From Clostridia bacterium (GTDB lineage Bacteria > Bacillota > Clostridia > Christensenellales > DTU072), in the NCBI GenBank assembly GCA_017403145.1, contig JAFQOO010000004.1, forward strand, positions 1 through 64,000: 64,000 nt of DNA, in the 5' to 3' direction. Made by a program: the position numbers and the translations under genes. Below the pieces are notes generated by a model. The model worked only from the letters and a program-made list of their open reading frames with translations. It ran no database searches and had not been told where the DNA came from. The stretch's first letter is position 1, and every line of letters begins with the position of its first letter. Shown one piece after another: positions 1-8,303 of the stretch.

Positions 1-447
1 ACAGGGGATAGGACTTTTACTGCAAAGTGGGGGGAAGCAATCTCTTATAATATAAAATATAACCTTAATGGAGGAACTAATAATCCCAATAATCCAAGCA
101 GATATACGATAGAAAGCAGCAGTATTACGTTAAATGAACCAACAAGGACTGGATATACATTCAGTGGTTGGACTTATAGCGGTCAATCTACTCCCGTGAA
201 GAATGCCACTATTCCGCAAGGAACAACAGGGGATAGGACTTTTACTGCAAAGTGGGGGGAAGCAATCTCTTATAATATAAAATATAACCTTAATGGAGGA
301 ACTAATAATCCCAATAATCCAAGCAGATATACGATAGAAAGCAGTATTACGTTAAATGAACCAACAAGGACTGGATATACATTCAGTGGTTGGACTTATA
401 GCGGTCAATCTACTCCCGTGAAGAATGCCATTATTCCGCAAGGAACA
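1..447 (+). repeat. Tandem near-identical repeat (225 + 222 bp) encoding InlB-type units
   Basis: Bases 1-225 and 226-447 are almost identical in DNA sequence. The first copy has one extra AGC codon (AGCAGCAGT versus AGCAGT), plus a few point differences. A third, diverging start of the unit follows at 448. The near identity implies recent duplication or gene conversion. The array continues off the left edge. Confidence 0.9.
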
Positions 448-960
448 ACAGAGGATAGGACTTTTACTGCAAATTGGAAATTTAAAAGTATAACTATCAC
501 TGGGCAAAATAAAGAACAATTAAAAATAACAGATGAAGGTAGATGGGGGTTGACTCAAGAAAAATATGATGAAATAGATATATCATCATTATCATCTTAC
601 TTTAATGATGGATTTAAGTTCAAAATTAAAATTAAAATATCAGCGAAGGAAGAGAATCACGGGTACCAAGAAATCTTTATGTATAATAAATTAGAAATTG
701 TTAATAACAAAACCGCTGTGTCATTGAATGAAGATATAGTCAGAAGAGACTACGGGTTATTATACTATAAATCTTTTGAATGTGGCGGAACTGAGCTGGA
801 TACAACCTATGATGACTATACTTTTACATTTGAGGTCAATGGAAAAGACTGTAGAAACAAAATGTATGTAAGATATGATGCCTATGATGGGGGAAATCAA
901 TCAGAAGATACTTGGTATAAGGGTTCATTATATTATGAAATAGTCGTAGATGAGGTGTAA
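1..960 (+). CDS. Surface protein with InlB-type (Listeria-Bacteroides) repeats, 5' partial
   Basis: The reading frame is open from base 1, so this is the C-terminal 319 codons of a larger gene; the first ATG in frame (196) lies inside a repeat and is not the real start. The protein begins with tandem ~75-residue units of the InlB B-repeat type (YNLNGG, then TRTGYTFSGW, then TFTAKW), a fold common in secreted or wall-associated proteins of Firmicutes. After about residue 160 comes a unique ~155-residue beta-rich tail ending in VVDEV. No LPXTG sortase motif or C-terminal membrane helix is visible, so how it is held at the surface is unclear. Binding partner unknown. It runs convergently to the SGNH hydrolase gene 3 bases downstream. 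Confidence 0.75.
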   Translation, partial: TGDRTFTAKWGEAISYNIKYNLNGGTNNPNNPSRYTIESSSITLNEPTRTGYTFSGWTYSGQSTPVKNATIPQGTTGDRTFTAKWGEAISYNIKYNLNGGTNNPNNPSRYTIESSITLNEPTRTGYTFSGWTYSGQSTPVKNAIIPQGTTEDRTFTANWKFKSITITGQNKEQLKITDEGRWGLTQEKYDEIDISSLSSYFNDGFKFKIKIKISAKEENHGYQEIFMYNKLEIVNNKTAVSLNEDIVRRDYGLLYYKSFECGGTELDTTYDDYTFTFEVNGKDCRNKMYVRYDAYDGGNQSEDTWYKGSLYYEIVVDEV

Positions 961-963
961 ATA

Positions 964-1593
964 TTATTCTAAACACAGTAAAATAGCATCGGCTATTACC
1001 TTGTGCCCTAGGTTTGTGGGGTGGACGGAGTCGCGGGCAAGGAGAATGGGGGCGGTGGTTTCTTCGGCTTTATCAAATATGGGTTGAAGGGCAATTATTT
1101 CGTCCGCGTATCCTTTGGCGATATCGTGGATTTTTTCAATATACTTGTTAAGAATATCGTGGAAAGGTTGCTTTTCTTCTATTGTACTAATTAAAAAGGG
1201 GAGCAACGTTATAATTTTTGCGTTTGGGAGTTCTGTGCTTATTCTTCTATAAACCTCTCTTAGATGAGGTTCCATAGGGCGCAGAAGGGGTGGATATTGT
1301 TCCGGAACGTAATTTTCCCAAGCATCGTTTACGCCAATTAACATTATTATAATATCGGGTTTTAGATTGATACAATCCTTTGTTAGCCTATCGTAAACGT
1401 GATAGGTTCTATTGCTTGCAATACCTTTATAGAAAAATTTTAAACCTTTACGTTGTTTTTTCAATGCCTTCGCAACTTGTAAGCAGTATACTTTACTACC
1501 ACCAATGCTACGTGCAAATTTACGGTTAAACTTAACGTCGGTTATGCTATCGCCAATAAATAAAATTCGTTGGTTATCGTTTATTTGTATCAT
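964..1593 (-). CDS. SGNH/GDSL-family hydrolase
   Basis: This 209-residue protein has the SGNH esterase blocks. Block I is GDSIT near residue 15 with the nucleophile Ser. The GVND block near residue 88 supplies the Asn. DSVHPT near residue 188 carries the catalytic Asp-x-x-His. The family hydrolyses ester bonds in lipids, acetylated sugars or peptidoglycan; the substrate here cannot be told. There is no signal peptide, so it is probably cytoplasmic. It is the last gene of a minus-strand cluster after cysteine synthase (47-bp gap), and an AGGAG-type ribosome site precedes the ATG at 1593. Confidence 0.85.
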   Translation of the reverse strand: MIQINDNQRILFIGDSITDVKFNRKFARSIGGSKVYCLQVAKALKKQRKGLKFFYKGIASNRTYHVYDRLTKDCINLKPDIIIMLIGVNDAWENYVPEQYPPLLRPMEPHLREVYRRISTELPNAKIITLLPFLISTIEEKQPFHDILNKYIEKIHDIAKGYADEIIALQPIFDKAEETTAPILLARDSVHPTNLGHKVIADAILLCLE

Positions 1594-1639
1594 TTTAACT
1601 CCTAAAATAAGAGGTCGCCCAAAGCAACCCCTTAGTATT

Positions 1640-2533
1640 TTATATTTGGATTGAACTCAAATATCTTTCGCCGGTATCGGGAAATACGGTGATTATGATT
1701 GCATCCTTATGAGCCTCTGCAACGTCGAGGGAGGCTTTGAGAGCGGCGCCGGAAGAAATACCTATAAATGTACCGTAGTCGCGTGCGCCCTTGATTGCGT
1801 AGTCTATTGCGTCGTTACTGCTTACGGTTATCACTTCGTCGATAATGCTTGTATCTATAATATTAGGAATAAAGTTCGCGCCAATGCCTTGGATTTTGTG
1901 TGCCCCTGCATAGCCTTTGGAAAGTAGGGGACTTTCTTCGGGTTCAACACCAACGACTTTAAGGTTTGGATATATCTCTTTAAGAGCTTTGCCAAGCCCC
2001 ATAATGGTTCCACCGCTACCAAAGGTTACAACCAAATAATCGGGCACGATAGCACCTAAATCTGCTACTATTTCTTTAGAGGTTGTTTCTAGGTGCGCGC
2101 GAGGATTATCAAGGTTTTCAAATTGGTTGGGGATAAAGCTACCCGGGATTTGGCGATTTAGTTCTTGAGCTTTTCGTATTGCGCCTTTCATTCCTTCGTT
2201 TGCGGGAGTTAGGACGATTTCGGCACCCAAAATTTTCAATATGGATATCCTTTCCTTGCTCATATTATCGGGCATAACGAGGATGGCGTTTATACCGAGG
2301 CTTTTTGCAATATAGGCAAGTCCTACTCCTGTATTACCGCTAGTAGGCTCAATTACAGTGCCGTTAGCGCTTAGCTCTCCGCGTTCAATAGCGCCCTTTA
2401 ACATATATAAAGCGGCTCTATCCTTGATGGAATGCAAAGGGTTAAAGTACTCTAGTTTTGCATATATATTGTTGTTACCGAGCTTAAGAAGTGGAGTGCC
2501 ACCTATAAGCTCGGTTATGTTATTTTTTATCAT
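1640..2533 (-). CDS. cysK: Cysteine synthase (O-acetylserine sulfhydrylase)
   Basis: PLP enzyme that makes cysteine from O-acetylserine and sulfide. At 297 residues it is close to the usual length. Visible motifs are the lysine loop NPLHSIKDRA (Schiff-base Lys about 37), the substrate loop PTSGNTG (about 63-69), the phosphate-binding GSGGTIMG (about 172) and GISSGAA near the C terminus. The lysine loop reads NPLHS instead of the usual NPGGS, which leaves some room for a related beta-replacement activity. The start codon overlaps the stop of the upstream membrane-protein gene (TAATG), indicating translational coupling. Confidence 0.85.
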   Translation of the reverse strand: MIKNNITELIGGTPLLKLGNNNIYAKLEYFNPLHSIKDRAALYMLKGAIERGELSANGTVIEPTSGNTGVGLAYIAKSLGINAILVMPDNMSKERISILKILGAEIVLTPANEGMKGAIRKAQELNRQIPGSFIPNQFENLDNPRAHLETTSKEIVADLGAIVPDYLVVTFGSGGTIMGLGKALKEIYPNLKVVGVEPEESPLLSKGYAGAHKIQGIGANFIPNIIDTSIIDEVITVSSNDAIDYAIKGARDYGTFIGISSGAALKASLDVAEAHKDAIIITVFPDTGERYLSSIQI

Positions 2534-3228
2534 TATATTTTACCTAGTTTGTACATAATTATGGTTGATATTCCGCTTAGAACCATACCTACGATAATCA
2601 TAGTTGATTGACTCAAGCTTGAGCCTAGTCCGATTAGGTTTCCAACTACGCAAATGATAATACATAGTACGAAAGGAATAGCAACTGCTTTGAAGTATTT
2701 AGCGAGTAGTGCCATCGTTAATCCGCCGAAAATTGCAGGAACAACGTAGGGGGAGATGGGCTTTAGGACTTCTACGATTTCGCTTTGGAAGATGGCAAGG
2801 GGAATAAGACCAATAGCAATAATCAATGTGGTTACGATTGAGCTAACTGCGATAGAAATGGTGGATATGATTTCTTGCTCTTCGCTACCTTGTTCTACTT
2901 TTGCAACTGTTTGTGCGTTGAGAGAAGCGGGTAACTTTAGATTAGCTACGTTACCGGTTATAAACGATAGATATTGTCCACCGGTACCTAGTAGGGGTGC
3001 ATAGCTAAATGCTTCGATAAGACCTATTACCCAATATCCGGCGACAAAGCTCATACAGGCGCCAAGAGTTTTCCAGTCCGGCATAACGCCTGCCGCGATG
3101 CAATAAGCAACGGGAACTAAACAAATCATAATTAGAGCTGCCCAAGTGAAGCATCTGCCCAAAAAGTGCATTTGGTTGTTGTGTCCTTCACGGGTGGTTG
3201 CAGTAGTTAAAATATCAAATTTTTTCAT
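2533..3228 (-). CDS. Integral membrane protein, partner of the upstream DUF5058-like protein
   Basis: This 231-residue protein has about five or six hydrophobic segments. A short hydrophilic N terminus (about 25 residues) is followed by helices near 28-50, 55-75, 125-150, 160-180, 183-200 and 205-225. I do not recognise a named family with certainty. It lies 15 bp after the 3244-3978 gene and is coupled to cysK by a TAATG overlap, so the two membrane proteins and cysteine synthase are probably made together. A role in transport of a sulfur compound or amino acid is inference from context only. Confidence 0.6.
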   Translation of the reverse strand: MKKFDILTTATTREGHNNQMHFLGRCFTWAALIMICLVPVAYCIAAGVMPDWKTLGACMSFVAGYWVIGLIEAFSYAPLLGTGGQYLSFITGNVANLKLPASLNAQTVAKVEQGSEEQEIISTISIAVSSIVTTLIIAIGLIPLAIFQSEIVEVLKPISPYVVPAIFGGLTMALLAKYFKAVAIPFVLCIIICVVGNLIGLGSSLSQSTMIIVGMVLSGISTIIMYKLGKI

Positions 3229-3243
3229 AGCTACAATCTCCTT

Positions 3244-3978
3244 TTACGCAAAAACGGGTACGAATAGGAAAGCAACTGCAAGAGCGCCTAAAATACTGAT
3301 GGGAAGAGTATAAGACTCTATCCATTTTTGCTTTCCAACGAGTAGTATAACGCCACAAATACCTGTTAGAACCACGCTTGAAGCGAGTGTGATAAGGGTA
3401 ATTTCTCCGTAGGTTGTGATACCGCTTGCATCGGTAACGGGATTGCCGATACCAAAGAAACCGCCGACTATAAGGCTACTCATAATACCTGCAAGCATAC
3501 CGCCCAGAAGAGCACCGGTAATGGCATTCATCTTGCGTTCGTTCTTTTGTTGTAGCTCCAATAGTTTGGTTTGGTACTTTTTATAGAATATAGCATTGAA
3601 CAAAGGTCCGGAAATAATGCTGATGGTCATAACTACTACAGCGGTAGCGATAGTGGTTTCGGTTGCACCTATGACGGTACCGCCCGCTGCGTCGAGTGCA
3701 AGGATTTCGTATTGTAATGCACCGATAACGGTAAGACGTATCCACGGTATAGCAAGACCAACGAATTGCATCATAATACCTACGCCTATAATAATAGGAA
3801 TAGAAGGAACAATGGAGAAAATGGCGCTATTTTTTATTGCCTCGGTAACCACTTTTTTATCCATACCTATAGCTTTTGCTCTCTTTAGTGCTTTGAATAG
3901 GAAAGCAAGGCTCATAAGAATGATGGTTAGAGCAATAATTGCGCCAAGAACGTAAATTATCGCAAAACTTTGAACCAT
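3244..3978 (-). CDS. Multi-pass membrane protein, DUF5058-like
   Basis: A 244-residue protein with about six hydrophobic helices and a central cytoplasmic stretch (about 135-150, KKYQTKLLELQQKNERK). The segment SIVPSIPIIIGVGIMM and the glycine-rich helix GALLGGMLAGIMSSLIVGGFFG look like transporter or channel helices. Overall pattern and length recall the DUF5058 family, an attribution from memory. It is the first gene of the minus-strand group that continues into the second membrane protein and cysK, and a promoter is seen at 4020-4048. Confidence 0.55.
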   Translation of the reverse strand: MVQSFAIIYVLGAIIALTIILMSLAFLFKALKRAKAIGMDKKVVTEAIKNSAIFSIVPSIPIIIGVGIMMQFVGLAIPWIRLTVIGALQYEILALDAAGGTVIGATETTIATAVVVMTISIISGPLFNAIFYKKYQTKLLELQQKNERKMNAITGALLGGMLAGIMSSLIVGGFFGIGNPVTDASGITTYGEITLITLASSVVLTGICGVILLVGKQKWIESYTLPISILGALAVAFLFVPVFA

Positions 3979-4019
3979 ACTAATATCTCCTTTAAGATAT
4001 CTTTTATTTATATAGATAC

Positions 4020-4048
4020 ATAATATTACAAAAGTATAATTTAGTCAA
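4020..4048 (-). promoter_or_regulatory. Sigma-A-type promoter for the membrane pair-cysK-SGNH group
   Basis: Read on the minus strand: TTGACT (4048-4043), 17-nt spacer, TATTAT (4025-4020), about 40 bp before the ATG at 3978. Confidence 0.6.
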
Positions 4049-4083
4049 GGCGCATAAATAAAAAATAAAAAGCAAAAAAACAC

Positions 4084-4112
4084 TTGATTAAGGCATTTTC
4101 TTATGATATAAT
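4084..4112 (+). promoter_or_regulatory. Sigma-A-type promoter for secG
   Basis: TTGATT (4084-4089), 17-nt spacer, TATAAT (4107-4112), about 58 bp before the secG ATG. It is divergent from the minus-strand promoter at 4020-4048. Confidence 0.7.
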
Positions 4113-4169
4113 GACAAAGCATATCCTTAGGGAGTGCATTTTCGGTATGTAATTAAGGAGAAATAATAT

Positions 4170-4445
4170 ATGGCATATGATATTTATAGTGGCTTATTAA
4201 TCGCACTTATGGTAGTTATGGTACTACTTGCTATTGGTATGGTAGTTGTCGTAATGATGCAAAGCGGAAACCAAAACAATCTTGGAGCCATTACCGGCGC
4301 AGCAGAATCTTTCTTTGGCAAGAATAAAGCAAAGACTATGGAAGCAAAGTTTAAGAGATTAACCGTTATCATTGCAATAGCAATGTTGGTATGCTCAATT
4401 CTATTCTTCGTCTTCTATCTATTACGTAGTGCTTTGAAGTTGTAA
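4170..4445 (+). CDS. secG: Preprotein translocase subunit SecG
   Basis: Small two-helix membrane subunit of the SecYEG protein-export channel, 91 residues. Helix 1 is about 8-32. It is followed by the family signature LGAITGAAESFFGKNKAKT (about 40-58) and helix 2 at about 66-86. AAGGAG precedes the ATG. In Firmicutes secG often sits just before rnr and smpB; here rnr is absent and smpB follows directly after a terminator. Confidence 0.92.
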   Translation: MAYDIYSGLLIALMVVMVLLAIGMVVVVMMQSGNQNNLGAITGAAESFFGKNKAKTMEAKFKRLTVIIAIAMLVCSILFFVFYLLRSALKL

Positions 4446-4471
4446 GAGAAAAATAAGGCTTGTAAATTGGG

Positions 4472-4504
4472 AAATGGCTATAAATATTATAGCCATTTTT
4501 TTTT
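4472..4504 (+). terminator. Rho-independent terminator after secG
   Basis: Inverted repeat AAATGGCTATA / TATAGCCATTT with a 5-nt loop, followed by a T-run. Confidence 0.85.
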
Positions 4505-4533
4505 ACTTATGTTATACTATATTATGGTGAATT

Positions 4534-4989
4534 ATGATAAAAGTTATTGCAACAAATAAAAAAGCCTATCACGATTATTTTATAGAGGATACTTTCGAAG
4601 CGGGTATTCAACTTGCTGGTAGCGAAGTAAAAAGTATTCGTGGTGGCAATATCAACCTAAAGGACAGTTACGCCATCGTAAAAAATGGCGAGATTTTTCT
4701 TGCCGGTTGTCATATTTCTCCCTACGAGAAAGGCTCTCACTTTAACCCCGATGCAAAACGAATGCGTAGGCTCCTTCTTCATAAGAAAGAGATTTTGAAG
4801 CTAAAGCAAAAGGTTGCGGAAAAGGGATATACGCTCGTGGTAACAAAAGTTTACTTCAAAGAATCTCTCGTGAAGGCGGAGCTAGGACTTGCAAAAGGTA
4901 AAGAAGGACACGACAAACGTCAGGTTTTAAAGGAAAAAGAGCAAAAACGTCAAATAGAACGTGCTCTAAAAGAAATCAATTATAAATAG
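4534..4989 (+). CDS. smpB: SsrA-binding protein SmpB
   Basis: RNA-binding partner of tmRNA in trans-translation, which frees stalled ribosomes and tags the incomplete protein for degradation. At 151 residues it has normal length. Recognisable stretches are the N-terminal NKKAYHDYFIEDTFEAGI, GSEVKSIRGGNINLKDSY, and the basic C-terminal tail GKEGHDKRQVLKEKE, which occupies the mRNA channel. Its RNA partner ssrA lies about 6 kb downstream at 10910. The next gene, metY, follows after 22 bp, so smpB may be read into the methionine genes. Confidence 0.95.
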   Translation: MIKVIATNKKAYHDYFIEDTFEAGIQLAGSEVKSIRGGNINLKDSYAIVKNGEIFLAGCHISPYEKGSHFNPDAKRMRRLLLHKKEILKLKQKVAEKGYTLVVTKVYFKESLVKAELGLAKGKEGHDKRQVLKEKEQKRQIERALKEINYK

Positions 4990-5011
4990 CAATTATTTAG
5001 GAGGCATACCT

Positions 5012-6292
5012 ATGAAATCAATAGATACCAAATGTGTACAAGCAGGATACGAACCAAAGAATGGTGAACCCCGCGTACTTCCCATAGTACAAAGCACCAC
5101 CTACGTATATGAAACTCCGGAAGCAATGGGCGATTTGTTCGACCTCAAAGCATCGGGATATTTTTACACTCGTATAGGTAATCCCACCAATGCGGGACTA
5201 GAAGATAAAGTCAATGCACTCGAAGGCGGTGTAGGCGCGCTTGCAACTGCAAGTGGTATGAGTGCTACAATGCTAGCAGTATTGAATCTTGCAAGTAGTG
5301 GAGACAACTTTATTGCATCTTCCAACATTTATGGAGGAACCTATAATTTATTTAACGTAACTTTGCGTAGAATGGGTATCGATTGCAGATTTGTCGAAAA
5401 CGATACCATAGCTGAAGATATCGAAGCGTTAATCGATGATAAAACCAAGTTTATATTTATTGAAACCATCGCTAATCCCGCAGGCAAGGTTGCTGATTTT
5501 GATAAATTTAGTGCCATCGCTAAAAAATATGGCTTGGTACTAGTGTGTGATAATACCATTTCTACCCCTTATATTTGTCGTCCTTTTGAGTATGGTGTAA
5601 ACGTTATCGTTCACGCATCTACCAAATATTTGGATGGACACGCAACTAGCGTAGGCGGTATTATCGTTGACGGTGGTAACTTTGATTACCTTGGCAATCC
5701 TCGTTATCCCTTGTTCAACAATCCTGATGATAGCTATCACGGAATGGTATTTGCTAAAGATTTCGGCTCAGCTTGCTTTATTACTCGTGCAAGAGTAGTA
5801 GGTATGCGCGACCTCGGTGCCATTATGGCTCCTATGAACGCATTCTTAACCGTACTAGGAATAGATACCCTACATTTGAGAATGCCTCGTCATAGCGAAA
5901 ATGCTTTGGCGCTTGCAAAAGCACTTAAGAATAGCGATGCAGTAGAATGGGTTAAATATGCAGGTCTAGAAGACGATGCCGACTATGAACGCGCACAAAA
6001 ATACTTTACTAAAGGCTATTGTGCAGGTATGGTAAGCTTTGGTATCAAGGGCGGAAAAGAAGCCGCTATGAAGTTCCAAAAGGCTCTTGGATTATTCAAG
6101 ATAGTAACGCATATTGCCGATTCTCGCAGTTGCGTATTGCATCCTGCAACCACTACTCATCGTCAATTATCCGACAAGGATTTAGAGGCGGCGGGCGTAC
6201 CTGCTAACCTAATACGTTTATCAGTTGGTACCGAAGGCATCGAAGATATCCTTGCCGACGTATTGGGCGCATTGGAAGTTTCACAAAAATAG
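5012..6292 (+). CDS. metY: O-acetylhomoserine sulfhydrylase (MetY-type, Cys/Met-metabolism PLP enzyme)
   Basis: Converts O-acetylhomoserine plus sulfide to homocysteine. At 426 residues it has the length of O-acetylhomoserine sulfhydrylases and is longer than cystathionine synthases (about 380). Landmarks are the tyrosine/arginine pair YTRIGNPTN (about 52-60), SGMSA (81-85), and the PLP lysine in HASTKYLDGH (Lys205). TAGGAGG precedes the ATG. It lies 9 bp from metA, whose product makes its substrate. No SAM riboswitch or T-box fits in the 22-bp gap upstream. Confidence 0.9.
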   Translation: MKSIDTKCVQAGYEPKNGEPRVLPIVQSTTYVYETPEAMGDLFDLKASGYFYTRIGNPTNAGLEDKVNALEGGVGALATASGMSATMLAVLNLASSGDNFIASSNIYGGTYNLFNVTLRRMGIDCRFVENDTIAEDIEALIDDKTKFIFIETIANPAGKVADFDKFSAIAKKYGLVLVCDNTISTPYICRPFEYGVNVIVHASTKYLDGHATSVGGIIVDGGNFDYLGNPRYPLFNNPDDSYHGMVFAKDFGSACFITRARVVGMRDLGAIMAPMNAFLTVLGIDTLHLRMPRHSENALALAKALKNSDAVEWVKYAGLEDDADYERAQKYFTKGYCAGMVSFGIKGGKEAAMKFQKALGLFKIVTHIADSRSCVLHPATTTHRQLSDKDLEAAGVPANLIRLSVGTEGIEDILADVLGALEVSQK

Positions 6293-6301
6293 GGGGATAG
6301 T

Positions 6302-7210
6302 ATGCCTATAGTAATTCCAAAGGATATTCCTGCATTCCCCGTGCTTAAAAAGGAAAACGTTTTCGTTATGGCGAAAAAGCGCGCGGAAGCACAAGATATC
6401 CGTCCTATAGAAATAGCCATAGTTAACTTGATGCCCACCAAGGTCGAGACGGAAACGCAACTTATGAGATTGCTTGCAAACACTCCTTTGCAAGTTAACC
6501 TAACTCTTATAAAAACCGCTACCTATAAGTCCACTAACGTATCCGTCGACCATATGGATAGGTTTTATAAGACCTTCGAAGAGATAAAGGACGTCAAGTT
6601 TGATGGTATGATAGTAACGGGAGCACCCGTTGAAACAATGTCCTTTGACGAGGTCATTTATTGGGAAGAGCTCAAGAAGATAATGGACTTTGCAGATAAA
6701 AACGTTACTAGTACCATTTATATTTGTTGGGGTGCTCAAGCGGCGATGTTCCATTATTATGGTATAGGAAAAAAGCCATTGCCCAAGAAATTATTTGGTA
6801 TTTTTGCCAACAAAGCAAAGGTTCAATACGACCCTTTACTTAAAGGGCTAAACGATACCTTCAACATTCCTCACTCTCGCCATACCGAAATTGATGCAGA
6901 TGGCGTTAGAGCGGAAAAGAAGCTCCGTATACTAGCAGAGGGCGAAGATTGTGGTATAAGTATAGTCAAGAGTCGCGACGACAAAAAATTCTTCTTCTTT
7001 GGTCATTCCGAGTACGATAGGGAAACACTAAAGAACGAGTATTTGCGCGATAAGGCAAAGGGACTATCAATCGAACAACCCAAGAACTATTTTATAGGTG
7101 GAAATATCAACGAAATAGATTTTAGTTGGAAAGCAACTGCCAACCTTTTGTTCTACAATTGGTTAAACCACTACGTATATCAAGTAACGCCTTTTAATTT
7201 GGAGGACTAA
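6302..7210 (+). CDS. metA: Homoserine O-acetyltransferase, MetA family
   Basis: Acylates homoserine for methionine synthesis. At 302 residues it is typical of MetA. The catalytic residues are Cys142 (ICWGAQA), His235 and Glu237 (FFGHSEYD). The residue that sets acyl-CoA choice in this family is Glu111 (TGAPVE): from published MetA work, Glu here goes with acetyl-CoA and Gly (as in E. coli GAPLG) with succinyl-CoA. The enzyme is therefore best called an acetyltransferase even though family annotation often says succinyltransferase. That matches the neighbouring O-acetylhomoserine-using MetY. The stop overlaps the recF start (TAATG). Confidence 0.9.
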   Translation: MPIVIPKDIPAFPVLKKENVFVMAKKRAEAQDIRPIEIAIVNLMPTKVETETQLMRLLANTPLQVNLTLIKTATYKSTNVSVDHMDRFYKTFEEIKDVKFDGMIVTGAPVETMSFDEVIYWEELKKIMDFADKNVTSTIYICWGAQAAMFHYYGIGKKPLPKKLFGIFANKAKVQYDPLLKGLNDTFNIPHSRHTEIDADGVRAEKKLRILAEGEDCGISIVKSRDDKKFFFFGHSEYDRETLKNEYLRDKAKGLSIEQPKNYFIGGNINEIDFSWKATANLLFYNWLNHYVYQVTPFNLED

Positions 7211-8295
7211 TGTTCGTCAATTCCGTAGAACTTAAAAACTTTTTAAGTTACGACGTTGCTACCGTCGATTTCGGTAGCGGTTTAAACGTTGTTTACGGAG
7301 AGAACGCCGGCGGTAAAACCAACTTGATAGATAGCATATATCTTTGCTCTGTAGGTAGGTCTTCAAGGCATAATAGAGATAAGGATTTAATCAAATGGGA
7401 AACTACTCTTGGCGCAAAAGTAACCCTAAAGGTTAAAAAAAGATTTTCCCGCCATACGATAGAAATATATATAGACCCGCAAGGGAAAAAGCATATCTTG
7501 ATAGATAAGCTACCTATTGCTAAGATAGGCGAGCTTATGGGGATACTTAACGTAGTATTCTTTTCACCCCAAGAAATGCGCCTTGTTAAGGAGTCGCCTG
7601 CAGATAGACGTAGGTTTATGGATATAGGAATATCGCAACAAAGCAAGACCTATTTTTATACCTTGCAAAAGTACAATGCACTCCTTGTGCAACGAAATAA
7701 AATTCTAAAAACCTATAAAGGCAGACCTTCGCTTGATAGTATGCTAAAGATAGTGGATGCCGAGTTTATAAGAAATGCGTCCTATATTATCAAAGAGCGT
7801 AAAAAGTTTATCGACGAGGTAGCACCCGTTGCTAAGGCAAGGCACGAAACGCTAACTTCGGGTAAGGAAAGCTTGGCTTTACTATACGAAACGGAGAACG
7901 TAGACTTCGATAACGTAGAAGCAACTCTCAAAATACTATTGGATGGAGCAAGAGAGAACGACGAACGCTTGGAGTATACCACTATAGGACCTCACCGCGA
8001 CGACGTTAAGATTTCGGCAAATGGTATTGATTTGAGAAGGTTCGGTTCGCAAGGACAACAACGTTCTGCGGTTCTTTCGTTAAAACTTGCCGAGATAGCA
8101 ACCTTTGAAAAGCGTACGGGAGAAATGCCCGTCTTACTACTCGACGACGTTATGAGTGAACTTGACGTTAATAGAAGAGAGGCTCTTTTTGATGCAATCA
8201 AAGGCATTCAAACAATTATAACTACTACCGATAGAATCGACTTTCCTAAGGCAGATTACTATTTGGTTAAGGATAAAAAGGTAACTAAAAATTAG
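7210..8295 (+). CDS. recF: DNA replication/repair protein RecF
   Basis: ATP-binding SMC-like protein that loads RecA at single-strand gaps, 361 residues. It has Walker A GENAGGKT (30-37), the ABC signature region FGSQGQQRSA (near 280) and Walker B LLLDDVMSELD (near 312). Its N terminus VELKNFLSYD is the canonical RecF start. The usual neighbours dnaA, dnaN and gyrB are absent; it is translationally coupled to metA and lies 8 bp before argS, so it is expressed from a metabolic operon. Confidence 0.93.
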   Translation: MFVNSVELKNFLSYDVATVDFGSGLNVVYGENAGGKTNLIDSIYLCSVGRSSRHNRDKDLIKWETTLGAKVTLKVKKRFSRHTIEIYIDPQGKKHILIDKLPIAKIGELMGILNVVFFSPQEMRLVKESPADRRRFMDIGISQQSKTYFYTLQKYNALLVQRNKILKTYKGRPSLDSMLKIVDAEFIRNASYIIKERKKFIDEVAPVAKARHETLTSGKESLALLYETENVDFDNVEATLKILLDGARENDERLEYTTIGPHRDDVKISANGIDLRRFGSQGQQRSAVLSLKLAEIATFEKRTGEMPVLLLDDVMSELDVNRREALFDAIKGIQTIITTTDRIDFPKADYYLVKDKKVTKN

Positions 8296-8303
8296 GAGTA
8301 AAT

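Noticed and set aside
4990-5011. SAM riboswitch or T-box before metY
   Set aside because: Only 22 bp separate smpB and metY; there is no room for such a structure.
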